Notes: generated by a model from the letters alone, not told the origin. Positions 41,696-50,114 are shown, counted from the stretch's first letter. The stretch: 64,000 nt of DNA from Sandaracinobacteroides sp041909755 (GCF_041909755.1 NZ_JAYRCW010000001.1:1-64000); one strand, 5' to 3'. Numbers and translations: made by a program.

Positions 41696-42769
41696 TCAGT
41701 TGCAGGGCGCGATTTCGCGGTGATGGGCCTGGTTGTCGAACATCCATTGCAGCGTGACTTTGCACTGGCGGTCATTGCAGATGCGCTGCTGGCTTTGCTG
41801 CCACTGGATCGCGAATGGTTCCTGCGCGGGCGTCAGCGCGGGCTGCGGCGGGCGGAGATCGATGGGGATCTGCGTGAGGGAATGGAGCTGCGACCCCATG
41901 AACAGAGCCAGAAGGTCTGCCGTGATCTGCGGGATGGCGGGGCAGGGGCCGCGTTCGAAACTGCCGGGAAAATCCGGTTCCAGATAATCGAAATGCTGGC
42001 CCTCATAGATACAGGCGTAGCGGTTCACCCGTGTCTTCAGGATCAACGGAGAGGATTCAGGCTGTTCCAGATCCTCGTATGGATCCCTGTGGGCGAACAT
42101 GAAGAAGCTGGTGCAGGGAATAGCGCTTAGCAGCGCGGCCGGGCTTGGCGTCACCTCGGTGAACACGCCGCCGAGGCTGGCGAGCGCGGCTATTCCGGGA
42201 TTGGCGGCCGCATAGCGGGCGGCCAGCAGCGCGCCATAGCTGTGGCCGATGACCGCGCGCGACTGGATCCGCCGGTTGACCCAAGGTGCGCCATGCCAGG
42301 CGTTGAACAACCATTCGACGATCGGATCCACCGTGGAGGCCGGCGTGTCCGGACCCGGTGAGTGGCCCGGTACCAGCACGACATGGCCGCTGCGGGCGAG
42401 CGCCACGGGAATGCGCCACCAGGCCCGGTGGTAGCCTGCGAACGGCACCCCGGAAGGCGGTTGGCCGTGTAACAGGATCACAAGCGGCCAGCGCCAGGCG
42501 CACCGTTGCAGCATGGGGCGGGGTGGAACAAAGCGCGCGCTGGGATAGTAGATGCTGAGGTTGGCCGGTGGGCCATCGGCGGTCGTCAGATGTTCCTCGC
42601 CCCAGGCCACGGGGTGGCCTGCATCGGGGATCCAGCTGACAGGCCCGGCGGCAGAGGGATCGGCGGGGCAGGGGGCCGGTGTTTCCCCCGGATGGCAGGC
42701 TGGCAGCAGCGCCAGCGGCGAGGCGAGAAGAGACCGCCGATGTAACAGGATTCCAGCTGAATTCGACAT
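41696..42769 (-). CDS. Alpha/beta-hydrolase lipoprotein
   Basis: 357 residues. Signal peptide with lipobox LLPAC (Cys25) predicts a lipid-anchored periplasmic or outer-membrane protein. Hydrolase features: oxyanion loop VILLHGQPPSG, nucleophile elbow VIGHSYGA (Ser177), and a likely catalytic His late in the fold (YEGQHFDYLE). About six Cys residues occur outside the lipobox, including two near the end (RICNDRQCKV), suggesting disulfides. Substrate unknown; it might be an esterase, lipase or acetylxylan-esterase-like enzyme. It lies 67 nt upstream of the carbonic anhydrase gene. Confidence 0.75.
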   Translation of the reverse strand: MSNSAGILLHRRSLLASPLALLPACHPGETPAPCPADPSAAGPVSWIPDAGHPVAWGEEHLTTADGPPANLSIYYPSARFVPPRPMLQRCAWRWPLVILLHGQPPSGVPFAGYHRAWWRIPVALARSGHVVLVPGHSPGPDTPASTVDPIVEWLFNAWHGAPWVNRRIQSRAVIGHSYGALLAARYAAANPGIAALASLGGVFTEVTPSPAALLSAIPCTSFFMFAHRDPYEDLEQPESSPLILKTRVNRYACIYEGQHFDYLEPDFPGSFERGPCPAIPQITADLLALFMGSQLHSLTQIPIDLRPPQPALTPAQEPFAIQWQQSQQRICNDRQCKVTLQWMFDNQAHHREIAPCN

Positions 42770-42858
42770 CCCATGCTCTCCAGGAAGAGGTGCAGGCGAT
42801 GCGGCCCCGGCATTTTGTTGGGATAAGGTTAACAGCTATTCAGATATTGTTGAAGAGA

Positions 42859-43398
42859 TCAGGCCTTTTGCTGGTCTGCCCGGCGTTCTGCCGCCGACTT
42901 CAGCACTTCATAGGCAGCCTGCGCGGCCTGGAAGCGCTTGGCTGCCTCTGCGTCTCCGCCCGTGACGTCCGGGTGGTTTTCCTTTGCCCAGCGGCGGTGC
43001 GCGGCCTTGATGGCGGCTTCGTCTGCATCGGGTGGAAGGTCGAACAGGCGCAGCGCGTCCAGCTCGGCACGGGATCGGGAGCCATCGCCTTCGCCCCAAT
43101 CCCAATGGCGGGATCGCTGATAGCTGCGCTGGCCCTGCTGTTCGCGCGTTTCCTGTTCGGCGGCTTCCTCGTCCGTCAGCGCTTCGAAATAGTTCCAGCC
43201 CTTGTTGTATTCGGCGGCGTGGGCTTCGCAGAAATACCAGCGCTCAGGCCGGTTCGGGGCCTTTGGAGCGGGGCAGTTTCCGGGGTTCGTGCAGCCGGCC
43301 CTGTCGCACAGGCGCTGCGTTTCGGGCGCCTTGCCCGCGCCTTCATAGGCACGCCAGCGGGGGAAGCCCCAGTCAGAGCTTCGGCGCTGGCGCGTCAT
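42859..43398 (-). CDS. DnaJ-domain protein with N-terminal Cys cluster
   Basis: 179 residues. The C-terminal part (about 113-175) is a J domain with the HPD motif at 142-144 (ENHPDVTGGDAEAAKRF) that would stimulate an Hsp70 ATPase. The N-terminal part has Cys31, Cys36, Cys42 and Cys57 plus His60 (CDRAGC; FCEAHAAEYNKGWNYF), a probable small zinc site. This J-domain-at-the-end layout is common in alphaproteobacteria. Its start overlaps the end of the upstream minus-strand gene by 26 nt, consistent with one operon downstream of pckA. Confidence 0.88.
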   Translation of the reverse strand: MTRQRRSSDWGFPRWRAYEGAGKAPETQRLCDRAGCTNPGNCPAPKAPNRPERWYFCEAHAAEYNKGWNYFEALTDEEAAEQETREQQGQRSYQRSRHWDWGEGDGSRSRAELDALRLFDLPPDADEAAIKAAHRRWAKENHPDVTGGDAEAAKRFQAAQAAYEVLKSAAERRADQQKA

Positions 43399-43864
43399 CT
43401 TGCATGGCCCATTCGAATCGCATCAGATCCGGTTCCACCAGATGGCGGCGGGCTTCAACCGAAAACAGCCGGTCGCGGCTGTAATGCCTGAGCGGCGCAT
43501 CGCGCCGGCCCTGTTCGGACGCGATGAAGCCGTTCACCCGATCGAGCAGCGATCTGCCGGGATTGGCGCACAGATGCGCGCGCGCATTGGCGATCCAGAA
43601 TTGCGTGAGGGTTTCGTGATAGCCCTGCGTGTCGTCGTTCACGCCGCCCACGCTTTCGTTGAAGCGTGAGATGATACCCGGAAGCTGTTGTTCCAGATCG
43701 AGTTCCGGATGTTCCAGGATCAGGGTGACGACGGCCGCCAGATGCGCTTCATGCGTCCATGCCGCGCGGGGCAGGGTGCATGTCAGCAATCCGGCGGCAA
43801 TGCGCCTGATCTTCTTGTCCGCCTCGAAAAGCCGGGGCGGAAACTCGTCCGCCCCGTGTGTCAC
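43373..43864 (-). CDS. Unknown protein coupled to pckA
   Basis: 163 residues from the GTG at 43864, one base after the pckA stop. Mainly helical, with LEHPELDLEQQLPGIISRFN, NESVGGVNDDTQGYHETLTQ and HTQ-type WTHEAHLAAVVTLIL; ends with an acidic tail. Two His residues (THEAHL) and a further His (GYHETL) could bind a metal, which is only a guess from spacing. I do not know the family. Immediate adjacency to pckA makes co-translation likely. A longer start inside pckA is possible but not needed. Confidence 0.72.
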   Translation of the reverse strand: MTHGADEFPPRLFEADKKIRRIAAGLLTCTLPRAAWTHEAHLAAVVTLILEHPELDLEQQLPGIISRFNESVGGVNDDTQGYHETLTQFWIANARAHLCANPGRSLLDRVNGFIASEQGRRDAPLRHYSRDRLFSVEARRHLVEPDLMRFEWAMQDDAPAPKL

Positions 43865-43865
43865 G

Positions 43866-45470
43866 TCAGGCGGCTTTCGGGGCGGCTTCGCGGACGCCCT
43901 GTTCGACATGATCCTCGAACTGGGCGAAATTCTCCACGAACATCCGCACCAGCGCGCGGGCCTTTTCGTCATAGTCGGCCGCGCTCGGCCAGGTGCTGCG
44001 TGGATCGAGGATGCCGGGTTCGACGCCCGGCACACTGACGGGCACGTCGAAGCCGAAGAAGGGATCCTTGCGGAACTCCGCATTCTTCAGGCTGCCGTCG
44101 AGCGCGGCGTTCAGCAGCGCGCGGGTCACCTTGATCGGCATCCGGCTGCCGGTGCCGCCGGTGCCGGCGCCGCCGCCTGTCCAGCCGGTGTTCACCAGCC
44201 AGCAGTCCACGCCGCCCTTGGCGATCCGATCCTTCAGCAGGTTTCCATAGACGCTGGGGTGGCGCGGCATGAACGGCGCGCCGAAGCAGGTGGAGAAGGT
44301 GGCGTCCGGTTCCGTGACGCCGATCTCGGTGCCGGCCACGCGCGCGGTATAGCCGGACAGGAAGTGATACATCGCCTGATCGGGCGTCAGCTTCGCGATC
44401 GGGGGCAGGATGCCGAAGGCGTCGGCCGTCAGCATGATGATGTTCTTCGGAACCGGGCCCAGATTTTCCTTCGAGGCGTTCGGGATGAAATCGATCGGAT
44501 AGGAACCGCGGCTGTTTTCGGCGAGGCGGTTGTCGTCCAGGTCGATCACGCGGGTTTCGGGATCGATCACCACATTTTCAAGAACGGTGCCGAAGCGCCT
44601 GGTGGTGGCGTAGATTTCCGGTTCCGCGGCCTCGGACAGGCGGATCATCTTCGCATAGCAGCCGCCTTCGAAGTTGAACACGGCCGTGTCGGACCAGCCA
44701 TGCTCGTCATCGCCGATGAGGGTGCGGCTGGCATCTGCCGAAAGGGTGGTCTTGCCCGTGCCGGACAGGCCGAAGAACACGGCGGTGTCGCCCTTGGCGC
44801 CGATGTTGGCAGAGCAGTGCATCGGCATCACGCCCTTGGTGGGCAGCAGATAGTTCAGGATGCCGAACACCGACTTCTTCATTTCGCCGGCATATTTCGT
44901 GCCGCCGATCAGGATCAGCTTTTCCGTGAAGTTCACCGCCACCACCGTTTCCGAACGGCAGCCATGGCGGGCCGGATCGGCGCGGAAGCTGGGCAGATCG
45001 ATGATCGTGTATTCGGTGGCGAAGTTCGCCAGCTCGGCGGCCGTCGGGCGCACCAGCAGGGTGCGGATGAACAGCGAATGCCAGGCGAATTCGGTGACGA
45101 CGCGGACGTTCACGCGATATTCCGGCTGCGAGCCGCCGAACAGCTCCTGCACGAAGAGCGTGTCCTTCTCGCCCACGGCCTTCAGGAAATCGGCCTTCAG
45201 CGCGGCAAAGTGCGCGGGATCCATGGGCTTGTTCGACTTGCCCCACCAGACGCTGTTTTCCGTTTCCGCGTCCTTCACGGTGAACTTGTCGTTCGCGGAG
45301 CGGCCGGTGTGCTGGCCGGTTTCCACCACGAAGGCGCCGTCCTTCGAAAGCAGACCTTCGGCGCGATTGACCGCCAGCTCGATCAGCGGCGCGGTGCCGA
45401 GGTTCTTGTGGACGGTTGCCCCGGCCTTCACGCCCAGCGCTTCCAGTCCATTCCCGGTCGATGTGCCCAC
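43866..45470 (-). CDS. pckA: Phosphoenolpyruvate carboxykinase (ATP)
   Basis: Converts oxaloacetate and ATP to PEP, CO2 and ADP; gateway to gluconeogenesis. 534 residues from the GTG at 45470, giving the normal family length. Kinase-1a motif GLSGTGKTTLS (about 234-244), kinase-2 FNFEGGCYAKMI, ETGQHTGRSANDKF (substrate site), FGGTKYAGEMKKS-like GGTKYAGEMKKSVFG, and adenine-binding TGWTGGGAGTGGTGSRM. It is divergent from chvI; the 257-nt intergenic region has a perfect palindrome GCATACGTATGC 124 nt upstream of the start and three TGAAGC repeats. ChvI/ChvG and LacI-type control of pckA are both known in other alphaproteobacteria. Confidence 0.96.
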   Translation of the reverse strand: MGTSTGNGLEALGVKAGATVHKNLGTAPLIELAVNRAEGLLSKDGAFVVETGQHTGRSANDKFTVKDAETENSVWWGKSNKPMDPAHFAALKADFLKAVGEKDTLFVQELFGGSQPEYRVNVRVVTEFAWHSLFIRTLLVRPTAAELANFATEYTIIDLPSFRADPARHGCRSETVVAVNFTEKLILIGGTKYAGEMKKSVFGILNYLLPTKGVMPMHCSANIGAKGDTAVFFGLSGTGKTTLSADASRTLIGDDEHGWSDTAVFNFEGGCYAKMIRLSEAAEPEIYATTRRFGTVLENVVIDPETRVIDLDDNRLAENSRGSYPIDFIPNASKENLGPVPKNIIMLTADAFGILPPIAKLTPDQAMYHFLSGYTARVAGTEIGVTEPDATFSTCFGAPFMPRHPSVYGNLLKDRIAKGGVDCWLVNTGWTGGGAGTGGTGSRMPIKVTRALLNAALDGSLKNAEFRKDPFFGFDVPVSVPGVEPGILDPRSTWPSAADYDEKARALVRMFVENFAQFEDHVEQGVREAAPKAA

Positions 45471-45593
45471 CAGACTTGTCCCTTCATCCCGATACCGGCT
45501 TTGGCCGGCGTTCTTGCTGTGCCGGCCGTTCGCCGGTTCGGCGCCGCTTCCTCTTCGGCGCCGATGTTTGCGCAGGGCAGCCATGCGGCCGCC

Positions 45594-45605
45594 GCATACG
45601 TATGC
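45594..45605. promoter_or_regulatory. Perfect palindrome GCATACGTATGC upstream of pckA
   Basis: 12-bp perfect palindrome with central CG between pckA (start 45470, minus) and chvI (start 45728, plus). Eleven of twelve bases are identical to the candidate LacI operator at 15572-15583. The shared site suggests one LacI-family protein acts at both loci. Confidence 0.6.
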
Positions 45606-45635
45606 AAGCTCCCTACACGAAGCTCGCACCGCATG

Positions 45636-45657
45636 TGAAGCTATTGAAGCATGAAGC
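45636..45657. promoter_or_regulatory. Triple TGAAGC direct repeat near the chvI promoter
   Basis: TGAAGC occurs at 45636-45641, 45645-45650 and 45652-45657, spaced 9 and 7 nt. Direct repeats near one helical turn apart fit an OmpR-type response regulator such as ChvI, but the spacing is irregular and no consensus was checked. Confidence 0.3.
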
Positions 45658-45727
45658 TTTGGCGGAACCAGCGTTAGCAGCTATACACCATCCGCATGAC
45701 GAAGCGTGCAGCAGACCCGGCAGGCGC

Positions 45728-46447
45728 ATGGCCGCGGACATGACCCCCACGATCGCGCTGGTCGATGATGACCGGAACATCCTGACATCGGTGAGTCTTG
45801 CGTTGCAGGCCGAGGGGTTCACGACGCGAATCTATGCGGACGGCGCAGCGGGGCTGAAGGGCGTGCTGGAAAATCCGCCCGATCTTGCCGTGGTGGACAT
45901 CAAGATGCCCCGGATGGACGGCATGGAGATGCTGCGCCGCCTGCGCGAGAAATCCGACGTGCCGGTGATTTTCCTGACATCCAAGGACACTGAAATCGAC
46001 GAGGCGCTTGGCCTGGCGATGGGGGCGGACGACTATATCGGCAAGCCGTTCAGCCAGCGGCTGCTGATCGAGCGGATTCGCGCTGTGCTGCGCCGCACGG
46101 CCAACAGGCGCGCGCCCGCCGAAGCCGACGAGCCGCCGTCGGATCCGATCGTGCGCGGCAAGCTGGAGATGGACCCGGCCCGCCATCGTGTCCGCTGGGG
46201 CGGGCGGGATGTGCCGCTGACGGTGACGGAGTTTCTGATCCTTGACGCGCTGGCCCAGCGGCCGGGGTTCGTGAAATCCCGCGACCAGCTGATGGACGTG
46301 GCCTATGCCCATGACAGCTATGTGGATGATCGCACGATAGATAGCCATATCAAGCGGTTGCGAAAGAAATTTCGTGCGGTGGATTCGGAATTCAAGGCCA
46401 TCGAGACCCTGTATGGCGTGGGCTATCGCTTCGACGAGGAAGACTGA
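45728..46447 (+). CDS. chvI: Response regulator ChvI (OmpR family)
   Basis: 239 residues. Receiver domain with acidic pocket LVDDD, phospho-acceptor Asp57 (VVDIKMPRMDG) and Lys in YIGKPFS; C-terminal winged helix (DVPLTVTEFLILDALAQRPG; DDRTIDSHIKRLRKKF). Pairs with ChvG to control envelope, acid and metabolic genes in alphaproteobacteria. ATG at 45740 (MTPTIAL) is an alternative start. First gene of chvI-chvG-hprK-rapZ-EIIA-ptsH; divergent from pckA. Confidence 0.95.
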   Translation: MAADMTPTIALVDDDRNILTSVSLALQAEGFTTRIYADGAAGLKGVLENPPDLAVVDIKMPRMDGMEMLRRLREKSDVPVIFLTSKDTEIDEALGLAMGADDYIGKPFSQRLLIERIRAVLRRTANRRAPAEADEPPSDPIVRGKLEMDPARHRVRWGGRDVPLTVTEFLILDALAQRPGFVKSRDQLMDVAYAHDSYVDDRTIDSHIKRLRKKFRAVDSEFKAIETLYGVGYRFDEED

Positions 46448-46450
46448 GGC

Positions 46451-48052
46451 GTGAACGCCGAGGCCAGTTTTCGCGACGCGCAGCTGGCGGCGCGGCGGGC
46501 GGGCGCCGCGCCCCGCTTTTCGGGATGGTCTTCGCTGGTCACCCGCATCCTGGTCGTGAACCTGGTGGCGCTTCTCGCGCTCGCGGGCGCGCTTCTCTAT
46601 ATCGAAAGCTTCCGCACCCGGCTGCTGGAGACGCGCGAGCAGGAGCTGTTGCGCCAGGGCGAGATCATGGCCCAGTTCCTTGAAGCGCAGGGGGTGGAGA
46701 AGGGCCGCGAGGCCGTGCTGGACATTTCCAGCACGCGCGGCACCCGCATCCGCCTGTTCGACCGGCAGGGCGCGCTGATCGCGGACAACTGGAGCAATCC
46801 GGCCGTCACGCGCTTCCAGCTGGTTGACCCCACGACGGAAGGATTCCGGCGGGAAAGCGCCATCCTGATCGACCGGATGATCGATTTCCTGACCGGGCAG
46901 GCCGAACCGCCGATGCTGGGGGAGCCTGCGATCGACAGGCGGCAGGCATGGAGCGAGGCGGAGGCGGCGGCCCGGTCCGGCAGCGCGGTGACGCAGGCGC
47001 GCCAGACCGAGGACAGGCTGGTGGTGTTGCAGGCTGCCGTGCCGGTGCGGCCCAAGGGCGCGGCGGCGCCCTGGCCCGTCGTGCTGCTCACGGTGGATAC
47101 GCCCGACGTGATCGACCTGGTGCGGCGGGAGCGGATGACATCCTTCCTGGTGTTCCTGGTGGTGCTGGGCTTCAGCCTGGCGCTGAGCCTCTATCTGGCG
47201 CGCACCATCGTGGTGCCGCTGCGGCAGCTGGCGCTGGCCGCGCACCGCGTGCGGCTGGGGCGGCAGCGCGACGTGGTGGTGCCGCGCCTGCCGCACCGGC
47301 GCGACGAGGTGGGTGGGCTTGCGCGGGCGCTGGCCGACATGACGGCCGCGCTGAGGCAGCGGATGGACGCGACGGAGGCGTTCGCGGCCGACGTGGCGCA
47401 CGAGCTGAAGAACCCGCTGGCGAGCCTGCGAAGCGCCGTGGAGACGCTGGGCAATGTGCGCGACGAGGCGGTGCGCGAGCGGCTGTTCGCCGTGATCGAG
47501 GCGGATGTGCGGCGGATCGACCGGCTGATCACCGACATTTCGGCGGCCTCCCGGCTGGATGCAGAGCTTTCGCGCGCCCGGCTGCAACCGCTGGACGTGG
47601 CGCAACTGGCCGAGGCGATCATGTCCACGCAGACGGCGGGCGGGCCCGCGCGGCGGGGCGTCAACTTCCGGATGGACCTGCCGCCGCCGGGCACGGCGAT
47701 GGTGATGGCCGATGCGGACCGGCTGGCGCAGGTGCTGAACAACCTGGTGGACAATGCGATCAGCTTTTCCCCCGAAGGTGGGACGATCACGATTTCGGCC
47801 TGGCGGCAGGGGCCGGTGGTGAACATGGCGGTCACCGATGAAGGGCCGGGCGTGCCGCCGGAAGTGCGCCAGTCCATTTTCGAGCGCTTCTATTCCGAGC
47901 GGGCCGAGGGCGAGGAGTTCGGGAAGCACAGCGGGCTGGGCCTTTCCATCGCCAGGGCCATTGTGGAGGCAATGGATGGCCAGATCCGGGTGGAGGACCG
48001 GGCGGACGGGAAGCCCGGTGCGCTGTTCCGCGTGAGCCTGCCCGCGCTGTGA
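46451..48052 (+). CDS. chvG: Sensor histidine kinase ChvG
   Basis: 533 residues from a GTG 3 nt after chvI. Two membrane segments (about 35-55 and 238-256) bracket a periplasmic sensor domain; then HAMP, dimerisation domain with His317 (ADVAHELKNPLASLRSAVET), and ATPase domain with N-box NNLVDNAISFSPEGG, G-box VTDEGPGVPPEV and GLGLSIARAIVEAMDGQI. Its TGA overlaps the hprK GTG (GTGA). In relatives the periplasmic repressor ExoR controls ChvG; it is not in this window. Confidence 0.95.
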   Translation: MNAEASFRDAQLAARRAGAAPRFSGWSSLVTRILVVNLVALLALAGALLYIESFRTRLLETREQELLRQGEIMAQFLEAQGVEKGREAVLDISSTRGTRIRLFDRQGALIADNWSNPAVTRFQLVDPTTEGFRRESAILIDRMIDFLTGQAEPPMLGEPAIDRRQAWSEAEAAARSGSAVTQARQTEDRLVVLQAAVPVRPKGAAAPWPVVLLTVDTPDVIDLVRRERMTSFLVFLVVLGFSLALSLYLARTIVVPLRQLALAAHRVRLGRQRDVVVPRLPHRRDEVGGLARALADMTAALRQRMDATEAFAADVAHELKNPLASLRSAVETLGNVRDEAVRERLFAVIEADVRRIDRLITDISAASRLDAELSRARLQPLDVAQLAEAIMSTQTAGGPARRGVNFRMDLPPPGTAMVMADADRLAQVLNNLVDNAISFSPEGGTITISAWRQGPVVNMAVTDEGPGVPPEVRQSIFERFYSERAEGEEFGKHSGLGLSIARAIVEAMDGQIRVEDRADGKPGALFRVSLPAL

Positions 48053-48483
48053 CGCCGACCCGCGCCGGGACACCGACGATCCACGCGACCGCCGTTTCGA
48101 TCCGGGGGCAGGGGGTGCTGCTGCTGGGGCCGCCCGGCAGCGGCAAATCCGATCTGGCGCTCAGGCTGATCGACAGGGGCGCCGTGCTGATCGCGGACGA
48201 CCGGGTGGCGGTTTCCGGCGGTGACCCGGCGCTGCTGTCGGCCCCGGCGGCGATCGCCGGGCGGATGGAGGTGCGCGGCGTGGGGCTGTTGCCGATGCCG
48301 CATGCGGATGGCGTGCCGGCGCGGCTGGCGGTGGACCTGTCCGCCGCGCCCGACCGTCTGCCGCTGCCGGCGACGCTGCAGGTGGGGGAGGCGCGCGTGC
48401 CGCTGTTGCGCCTGGCGCCGTTCGAGGCTTCGGCGCCGATCAAGGTTGAACTGGCGGTGGCGCACGGGCTGCCGAGCGATTAG
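48049..48483 (+). CDS. hprK: Short HPr kinase (alphaproteobacterial HprK)
   Basis: 144 residues, only the C-terminal kinase half of a Gram-positive HPr kinase/phosphorylase. Walker A GPPGSGKS (27-34), acidic LIADDRVAV, and the P-loop-adjacent VRGVGLLPMP. The N-terminal domain and the clear phosphorylase motif region are missing, as usual for alphaproteobacteria. It probably phosphorylates Ser48 of the HPr encoded at 49842. GTG start overlaps the chvG stop, so it is translationally coupled to the sensor kinase. Confidence 0.92.
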   Translation: MTPTRAGTPTIHATAVSIRGQGVLLLGPPGSGKSDLALRLIDRGAVLIADDRVAVSGGDPALLSAPAAIAGRMEVRGVGLLPMPHADGVPARLAVDLSAAPDRLPLPATLQVGEARVPLLRLAPFEASAPIKVELAVAHGLPSD

Positions 48484-48492
48484 AGACAGCCC

Positions 48493-49428
48493 ATGCCCGA
48501 TGATCTGCAGGTGAAGGATGAACCGCCGGCCCCCGTGCTGCTGGTGACGGGCCTGTCGGGTGCGGGCAAGTCCACGGCGCTGAAGGTGCTGGAGGATCTG
48601 GGCTATGAGGCGGTCGACAATCTGCCGCTTTCGCTGCTGGGGCCGTTGCTGGCGGTGCCGGGCGGGCACCGGCTGGCAATCGGGATCGACGCGCGGACGC
48701 GGGCCTTCAGCCCGGAGCTGGTGCTGCAGGCGATGGCGGAACATGCGACGCCCGAACGGCCGATCCGCATCCTCTATCTGGATTGCAGCGGGCATGAACT
48801 GGTGCGCCGCTTTTCGGAAACGCGGCGACGGCATCCGCTGGCGCTGGACAGGCCCGCCGGCGACGGGATCGCGATGGAGCGGGAGCTGCTGTCGGAACTG
48901 CGCCGCGTGGCAGACGTGGTGATCGACACCAGCGACTTTTCCACCAACGACCTGCGGCGGGCGGTTTCAATGCGCTTTGGCGCGGCGGGCCACAAATCCC
49001 TGACGCTGACACTGATGAGCTTCGGCTATTCCCGCGGCGTTCCGCGCGATGCCGATCTGGTGTTCGACATGCGCTTCCTGAAGAATCCGCATTGGGTGCC
49101 CGAGTTGCGGCCGCTGACCGGGCTGGACAGGGCGGTGAGCGATCATGTGAAGTCCGATCCGGCCTATGCGTCAGCCTTTGAGACAATCGTGGGGCTTCTA
49201 ACCCTGCTGTTGCCCGGCTATGCGAAGGAGGGCAGGGCCTATCTGACGGTTGCGTTCGGCTGCACCGGTGGCAAGCACCGGTCCGTCGCGGTGGCGGAGG
49301 CGGCATCTGCGGCGCTGGTGGAGGCGGGCTGGCCCAACGCGGTCGTCCACCGGGACAGGGCGATCGGCGCTGAAGAGGATTTGCCGGAGGCGGTATCGGC
49401 CGAAGGCGAAAGGAAAGGTCTGGAATGA
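48493..49428 (+). CDS. rapZ: RNase adapter / nucleotide-binding protein RapZ (YvcJ)
   Basis: 311 residues. Walker A GLSGAGKS (20-27), EDLGYEAVDNLPLSLLG, DCSGHELVRRFSETRRRHPL, DTSDFSTNDLRR, and the C-terminal FGCTGGKHRSVAVAE, all typical. In Escherichia coli RapZ guides RNase E to sRNA GlmZ; in alphaproteobacteria the role is not settled. It lies 9 nt after hprK and its TGA overlaps the EIIA ATG. Confidence 0.95.
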   Translation: MPDDLQVKDEPPAPVLLVTGLSGAGKSTALKVLEDLGYEAVDNLPLSLLGPLLAVPGGHRLAIGIDARTRAFSPELVLQAMAEHATPERPIRILYLDCSGHELVRRFSETRRRHPLALDRPAGDGIAMERELLSELRRVADVVIDTSDFSTNDLRRAVSMRFGAAGHKSLTLTLMSFGYSRGVPRDADLVFDMRFLKNPHWVPELRPLTGLDRAVSDHVKSDPAYASAFETIVGLLTLLLPGYAKEGRAYLTVAFGCTGGKHRSVAVAEAASAALVEAGWPNAVVHRDRAIGAEEDLPEAVSAEGERKGLE

Positions 49429-49829
49429 TCGGGTTGGTTCTGGTGACGCATGGCCGTCTGGCTGCCGAATTCGTGGCGGCGATGGAGCATGTCGTCGGGC
49501 CGCAGGCGCAGTGCCAGGCGATCTGCATCGAAGCCAATGACGACATGGAAGAGCGGCGGGCCGACATCGCCAGAGCCGCTGCCGAAGTGGACAAGGGCGC
49601 CGGCGTGATCCTGTTGACGGACATGTTCGGCGGCACCCCCTCCAACCTTGCGATTTCGCTGCTGGGCCGGCCCAATCTGGAGGTGATTGCAGGCGTGAAC
49701 CTGCCCATGCTGATCAAGCTGGCCAGCGTGCGCAAGGCGAAGACGGTAGGCGAAGCCGTCGATATGGCGCAGGAAGCTGGACGCAAATATATCAGCGTTG
49801 CCAGTCGCCTGCTTGGCGAAGCTGCCTGA
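49425..49829 (+). CDS. PTS EIIA component, mannose family
   Basis: 134 residues. Start MIGLVLVTHGRLAAEFVAAM with the phosphorylatable His9; LLTDMFGGTPSNLAISLL is the EIIA-Man signature. No EIIB/EIIC genes are nearby, so it is part of the incomplete, regulatory PTS of alphaproteobacteria rather than a sugar transporter. ATGA overlap with rapZ. Confidence 0.94.
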   Translation: MIGLVLVTHGRLAAEFVAAMEHVVGPQAQCQAICIEANDDMEERRADIARAAAEVDKGAGVILLTDMFGGTPSNLAISLLGRPNLEVIAGVNLPMLIKLASVRKAKTVGEAVDMAQEAGRKYISVASRLLGEAA

Positions 49830-49841
49830 CGGTCTTAACGG

Positions 49842-50114
49842 GTGAGCGCCGGGCCGGTTTCTGTTCCGATCACCAACAGGCGCGGCCTGCATGCGCGGGC
49901 CAGCGCCAAGTTCGTGACGCTGGCCAGCCAGTATGACGCGACCGTCACCGTTTCCAAGGATGGCTCCGACGTGCTTGGCACCTCCATCATGGGGCTGATG
50001 ATGCTGGCGGCCGGGATGGGCGAGAGCATCGAAGTGCGCGCAGACGGCCCGCAGGCCGGCGAGGCGCTGACGGCGCTGGTCGAGCTGGTGCAGGGCAAGT
50101 TCGGCGAGGATTGA
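49842..50114 (+). CDS. ptsH: HPr phosphocarrier protein
   Basis: 90 residues from a GTG. Active His17 (NRRGLHARASAKF) and the regulatory Ser48 (LGTSIMGLMMLAAG), the HprK target, are both present. Enzyme I (ptsP) is not in the window. Last gene of the chvI-ptsH cluster; its TGA overlaps the first base of a strong hairpin terminator. Confidence 0.95.
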   Translation: MSAGPVSVPITNRRGLHARASAKFVTLASQYDATVTVSKDGSDVLGTSIMGLMMLAAGMGESIEVRADGPQAGEALTALVELVQGKFGED

